Assembly: GCA_030549775.1 (NCBI GenBank)
Contig: CM060174.1
Span: 18,091,193 to 18,155,192, forward strand
Reading direction: 5' to 3'
DNA from: Tamarix chinensis
Taxonomy: Eukaryota > Streptophyta > Magnoliopsida > Caryophyllales > Tamaricaceae
DNA: 64,000 nucleotides
Every line of letters begins with the position of its first letter. Position 1 is the stretch's first letter. The position numbers and the translations under genes are program-made. The notes under the pieces are model-generated. The model had not been told where the DNA came from, ran no database searches, and saw nothing but the letters and a program-made list of their open reading frames with translations. Positions 60,350 to 64,000 of this stretch are shown here, in pieces.

Positions 60350-60622
60350 TAATTAATACACTTATTGTGGAAATATTAAAAACACTCATTAATGTTTTAA
60401 TCCTCCCATGGGCTAGGGTCATTTATTCCAATAACTAATAAATTATAAAAGGTTGTTCTTTATAACCCAAATGTAAATGGGAAATATTTACATGTTGTCG
60501 AAACCTATGTATAGCTATTACTGTGAACTAAAAATTGTAATCCCATTTATACAAATGTGTTTAATCCTCATGCTATATAAAATGTACTAATATAATTAAT
60601 ACACTTATTGTGGAAATATTTA
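60346..60622. repeat. 32-bp direct repeat at the right fringe of the mosaic
   Basis: AATATAATTAATACACTTAT with the following TGTGGAAATATT occurs at 60,346-60,377 and 60,589-60,620. The 210 bases between have no gene. The mosaic vocabulary stops here and a different repeat follows. Confidence 0.85.
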
Positions 60623-62040
60623 TTGAAAAAGAAAGGAAAATAGCACTCAAGTGACTTAAATAAATAGAAGTGCTAAGGTTCTAGTTCATCGCCCCCGATC
60701 CTCACATGTAATCGAATATCACATCACAAAATAATTCAACAATCATAATCAATCATGCCAAAAAGGATAGAAAGTGTTGTGATTTCTCAAGACACAATCA
60801 CCCTATTACATATCTATGACCATAACTATCTCTAGCTTAGATTCTAATAGAATGTAATGCATTAAAGTCTATAAAGTTTCCTCCTTTATTGTTGTAGAGG
60901 TCAAATCGATCATCTCTCGACCTACAATTTAATCTCCCATTGTGCTATTGAGTCTAATACTAGATTATCTCTCGATCTCACCGGTATTTCCCACACCGAA
61001 AATCAGAACCCGGCCGTGGTTCATAAATCCGTCAATCAATCAATAACACAACACATAGATTATGAATTGAATAAAAAAGGATGCAATAAGTTAACACATT
61101 AGGATCAGTGAAAAGTCCCCTTCACCTTAGCACAAGATCTAGCCCATCAAATTCATAGCAAGAATATTAAAAACAACAAGAGATTCCATAGATAGAGAAA
61201 AGATCATTAGATAATACCATTGATGTTCACAAATTCTTGCAAAAATTTAACTTCTTGAACCTCGGTCTCTAATTTACAAGAGAGATCTTGATGAATTGGG
61301 GAAGAGGATAGAGAAGAGAGAAAAGAGAGGAAGTGGAGGCTTCCTCGAGATATTAGAATGAGAGTTTTTATATTACTGCCTCGTGGATCCCTAGGGTATT
61401 GATAAAGATGGGCTTCCTGTGTCAGCTTTGACAATGATGCATATGTTGACCATAACTTTTTAATCATAACTCTGATTAAGCTAATTTTGGATGCGTTGGA
61501 AAGATATTAAAAAGATATACAACTTTGATGTTGAACACTTCTCCAATCAGACTTTTTCCTAGTCTAAATTCCACTTCTTTCAAACCGATATACTTTGAAT
61601 ATGCATTCTTACTTTCATTTTATTCCAGAATTTATATTTTAGCTCTAAATCTCTTTCCACTTTAACTTTTTCTCCTCTTTGCTCCTTTTTTCTTCTTTCT
61701 TCTCCCTTTAAGCTTATTCTTTTTTCATCCTTCATGATTTTTTTTGTTGCTTGAGACCCTGCAAATTTTCACAACACAAAGACAGTAACAAGAATAAAAA
61801 GGGAGAATTCCAACTGAAATTAGAGGTAAAAACTCTTATAAACCTTAGGAATAAGATGCAAAAGTCACACTTATCAGCTGGCCCGAAGGAAAAGGAAGGA
61901 GAGGAGAGGGGGACTGGGCAGCTGAGCTGGCATAGTTCGAGAAGGAGAAAAAGAAAAAGAAAAATAAAATAAGAAGAAAGAAAAAAAAAAGAAAAAAAGG
62001 AAAAAGGGAAGAAGATAAATAAGAGGGTTGGGTTAAATAA
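60622..62040 (+). repeat. Probable non-coding LTR-type repeat
   Basis: No protein motif. The stretch 61,440-61,570 (CATAACTTTTTAATCATAAC, TGCGTTGGAAAGATATTAAA, ACAACTTTGATGTTGAACAC) has the wording often seen in plant LTRs in this orientation, followed by T-rich DNA to 61,745 and CTTGAGACCCTGCAAATTTT. The part 60,690-61,160 (disease-free, non-coding, with CCGGTATTTCCCACACCG-like words) resembles the usual neighbour of such LTRs. This rests on remembered patterns; a repeat-library search is needed. Ends in an A/G-rich run at 61,880-62,020. Confidence 0.4.
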
Positions 62041-64000
62041 ATTAATTAAAATATTTAAGATAGTTAAACATAATAATATTTAAATCCCTTTTTAGGCTAA
62101 ATTAGGATTTTTAAAAGATTTTCCATAAATTCTATTTCAATTAGCAAATCACTATAATTTTATTCAATTAAATTATTTATAAAATTAATATTAATTTGAA
62201 AATATTTTCTCTTTCTTAATTTAAATAAAATAATTTATTTAATTAATTCCCAAATGAAAATCTTTAATTAGTTAAAATACCCAAATTTCCTCTAATTAAA
62301 ATATTTATAAAATTTACATTTTAATAACGGTTTCAGAAGTTTAGTATCATGCTATTTATGGAATGAACATAGCCCACCTCTCTATTTGATGGGCTATTTA
62401 TGCTAAAGCCATAACTACTGCATTGGATTAAAATTTTACCTTAGACTAGAGCAAAAGGGATATTATCTAACAAATTTTAAGTTTGCAAGTAGTATTATTC
62501 ACATATCTTGTTTTTAAGTATTATTTTAGCTCATGTACACACTAGTTGATTGGAGATCGAGAGCATTAGCAGCTCATTATCAAATGTAGTCGTGCTCCAG
62601 CACAAAGAGAAGGAGATGCACCACTAGAAGTATGGACCCCATTTAGTGATCTGAACTCACCACGTCAAATAAATTTGTAAAATCATCTGGTACTAAAATA
62701 TGAAGGCGTATTCCTCAGAGATCAAGTGTTATAGATTCAAAAAACGCAAATATTCACAAGTTTATAGGCATATTCGTCCAAAAATGTCCAAATTATATAA
62801 TACAGAAAGCTAAATCGAAAGTGGAGGGATGACCGTCCATCCCCCAAAAAGGAAGGGGGCTTTTATTTCGTGTTGTTATTTCGAAAAGTATAATTGACAA
62901 AATTGACTGTATTGTTCTAAAATCTAGGTTTACACGAAATAAAAGCCCTATTTTCCGTTACACCAATATAAATACGGATAAGTTAAATGAAATATTCATC
63001 ATTAGGATAAAATTTATGGTCAGATTACTTCAAAGAAAAATGGGCCCAAAACTAAATATTTCATAAAACATCTAATGATATGTATATAGTAGTAACTTTC
63101 CATCCACCATTATTATTTTCAACGCCAATAATAAAAAAGGGACAATCATTCTTTTTAGAACATGTATTATGTGCATCTTCTGTAATTGTAGGTCTAATAC
63201 GGATGTACGATATAGGTGAAGGGGACCAAGGGAAGTTTATGTGTGTAATTATCAATCATAATATTATGTATTCTTTCCCATTTATTTTGGAAACATTAAT
63301 GAGTACATAATACATCTAAATATTTACTAATAAATTATATATTGTCAATTAATTTATAAGAGGTGGTTTTGTGCCCTAACACAATTGTGCCCTAACACTA
63401 ATAAATAACTAGGGTTATTTTTAATAAGCATTAAATTATACTAATAAATAACCACCCATTTATTCGTGTAATCCCATGAGGATTACTCAGAACATCTATT
63501 TTCCATTAATTTATTGGGCATAAGTGTAGTATTTCACTAAATCACATATATGTATTCATTAAGGCAAATACCACAAATCACTCCTATTTTATTACCAAAT
63601 TACATTCTCAAATTAAAGCCTACTCATAATTGTATTACTTTACCCCAAATTAGACTTAAAAACAAGAAGACTTTTTATTTCAAAAATAAGATATTCCAAC
63701 CGCCAATTTCGAAAATACAACATTAATCCTTAACCGGATAACAATCTACTATGTTTGCATTAGATTTGGCATGTTCAGTAAGAAACCCTAAACAGTATTT
63801 GGTTACAGCCCTATGATTAGAATCAAATTCGTAAAACCTGTTCAATAAGATGACCCATATCAATCCACTTCTTGTTGGATCAATTGCTGCATTTGATTCT
63901 TTCAATTTCGTCCTCACATTACTGAACTCAGCATTATTCCATTCTCTCAGCATACTGGCTCAAGATTGAAGCTTCCCCATAACACCTAGATGATGTCTAT
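62040..64000. other. AT-rich DNA with isolated mosaic words, no gene recognised
   Basis: No convincing gene. Between 63,280 and 63,800 several words known from the mosaic reappear singly: AATGAGTACATAATA (63,297), TCCCATGAGGATTACT (63,473), CACATATATGTATTCAT (63,543), TACTATGTTTGCATTAG (63,748), TATTTGGTTACAGC (63,796), and AGATTTGGCATGTTC (63,762; inverted at about 51,719). The minus frame 63,953-63,723 crosses some of these, so I do not call it a gene. Confidence 0.45.
62857..62948. repeat. 17-bp perfect inverted repeat
   Basis: GGGCTTTTATTTCGTGT at 62,857-62,873 and its reverse complement at 62,932-62,948, with 58 bases between. It may be the end of a small inverted-repeat element or simply a hairpin. 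No target duplication was recognised. Confidence 0.85.

Larger units (their letters stand above)
45475..60620. repeat. Scrambled mosaic of reused AT-rich segments
   Basis: About 15 kb in which segments of some 30 to 585 bp occur two to five times, in both orientations and in different orders, separated by shorter unique stretches. Copies are nearly identical and mostly colinear without length change. Listed below are the best-defined pairs. The region has no protein motif; its longest open frame (49,288-49,608) runs across repeat junctions. A Tekay-LTR-like piece (51,570-53,270) is embedded. It does not behave like one transposon family because boundaries differ from copy to copy. A chain of templated insertions during replication, or an assembly error, are the two main readings. 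Confidence 0.85.

Noticed and set aside
45475..60620. Endogenous pararetrovirus or geminivirus-like insertion, often scrambled in plants
   Set aside because: No polymerase, coat, movement or replication-protein motif could be read in any frame. Only the TAATATTAC word hints at it, and that is expected by chance in such AT-rich DNA.
45475..60620. Insertion of mitochondrial or plastid DNA
   Set aside because: No organelle gene or tRNA was recognised and the composition is more AT-rich than expected for plant mitochondrial DNA. A search against organelle genomes would settle it.
63723..63953. Minus-strand frame beginning LREWNNAEFSNVRTKLKE, slightly like a LINE ORF2 segment
   Set aside because: The resemblance covers only some 20 residues, and the rest crosses mosaic words. 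Too weak to call; a profile search would decide.

Overview
This is eukaryotic nuclear DNA, almost certainly from a flowering plant. It is AT-rich, has no long open frames and no recognisable host gene, and is filled with decayed copies of plant-type transposable elements: Ty3/gypsy elements of the Athila/Tat type and the Tekay/Del type, plus a plant L1-like LINE. Family names come from protein motifs I read in translation. No database search was run. Most boundaries are good to tens or a few hundred bases. The repeat coordinates inside the mosaic were counted base by base.

Layout. (1) 1-12,030, minus strand: Ty3/gypsy element A (gag, protease, RT, RNase H, integrase), cut within its RT by a nested 4.9-kb LINE at about 3,575-8,460. 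A putative 5' LTR follows at 12,030-13,450. (2) 13,450-17,690: AT-rich, no gene seen. (3) 17,697-25,465, plus strand: element B, Athila-like, with recognisable LTRs, a gag and a protease remnant, and most of pol missing. (4) 26,055-37,625, plus strand: element C, the best preserved, with LTR, leader, gag, protease, RT, RNase H, integrase, an extra downstream ORF resembling the plant ATHILA ORF family, and a truncated 3' LTR. All of its coding parts carry frameshifts or stops. (5) 37,670-40,995: a Tekay-like LTR with a long pyrimidine-rich leader, apparently plus strand. (6) 41,000-44,990, minus strand: element D, a truncated Tekay/Del-type element (LTR, gag, protease, first half of RT).

(7) 45,475 to about 60,620 is the remarkable part. 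Around 15 kb is a mosaic made largely from a small vocabulary of AT-rich segments (about 30 to 585 bp). They are reused in direct and inverted orientation, joined in different orders, and are nearly identical with almost no length change between copies. Examples are an inverted pair of 585 bp, direct pairs of 496, 409, 311, 299, 274 and 177 bp, three copies of a fold-back unit with 115-150 bp arms, a perfect 102-bp inverted repeat, a perfect 61-bp palindrome, and a 36-bp tandem repeat in 3, 2 and 2 copies. Short words from this vocabulary recur at 63.2-64.0 kb. No ORF, terminal structure or transposase explains it. My preferred reading is repeated replication-based template switching (MMBIR-like chains of templated insertions) helped by palindromes. 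A mis-assembly must be excluded first.

(8) 60,622-62,040 is probably a non-coding LTR-type repeat in plus orientation, and 62,040-64,000 is AT-rich unassigned DNA. Nothing here forms a working pathway. All coding remnants are pseudogenes of mobile elements, and the nesting order (LINE inside A; D-type LTR cutting C) gives a relative history.
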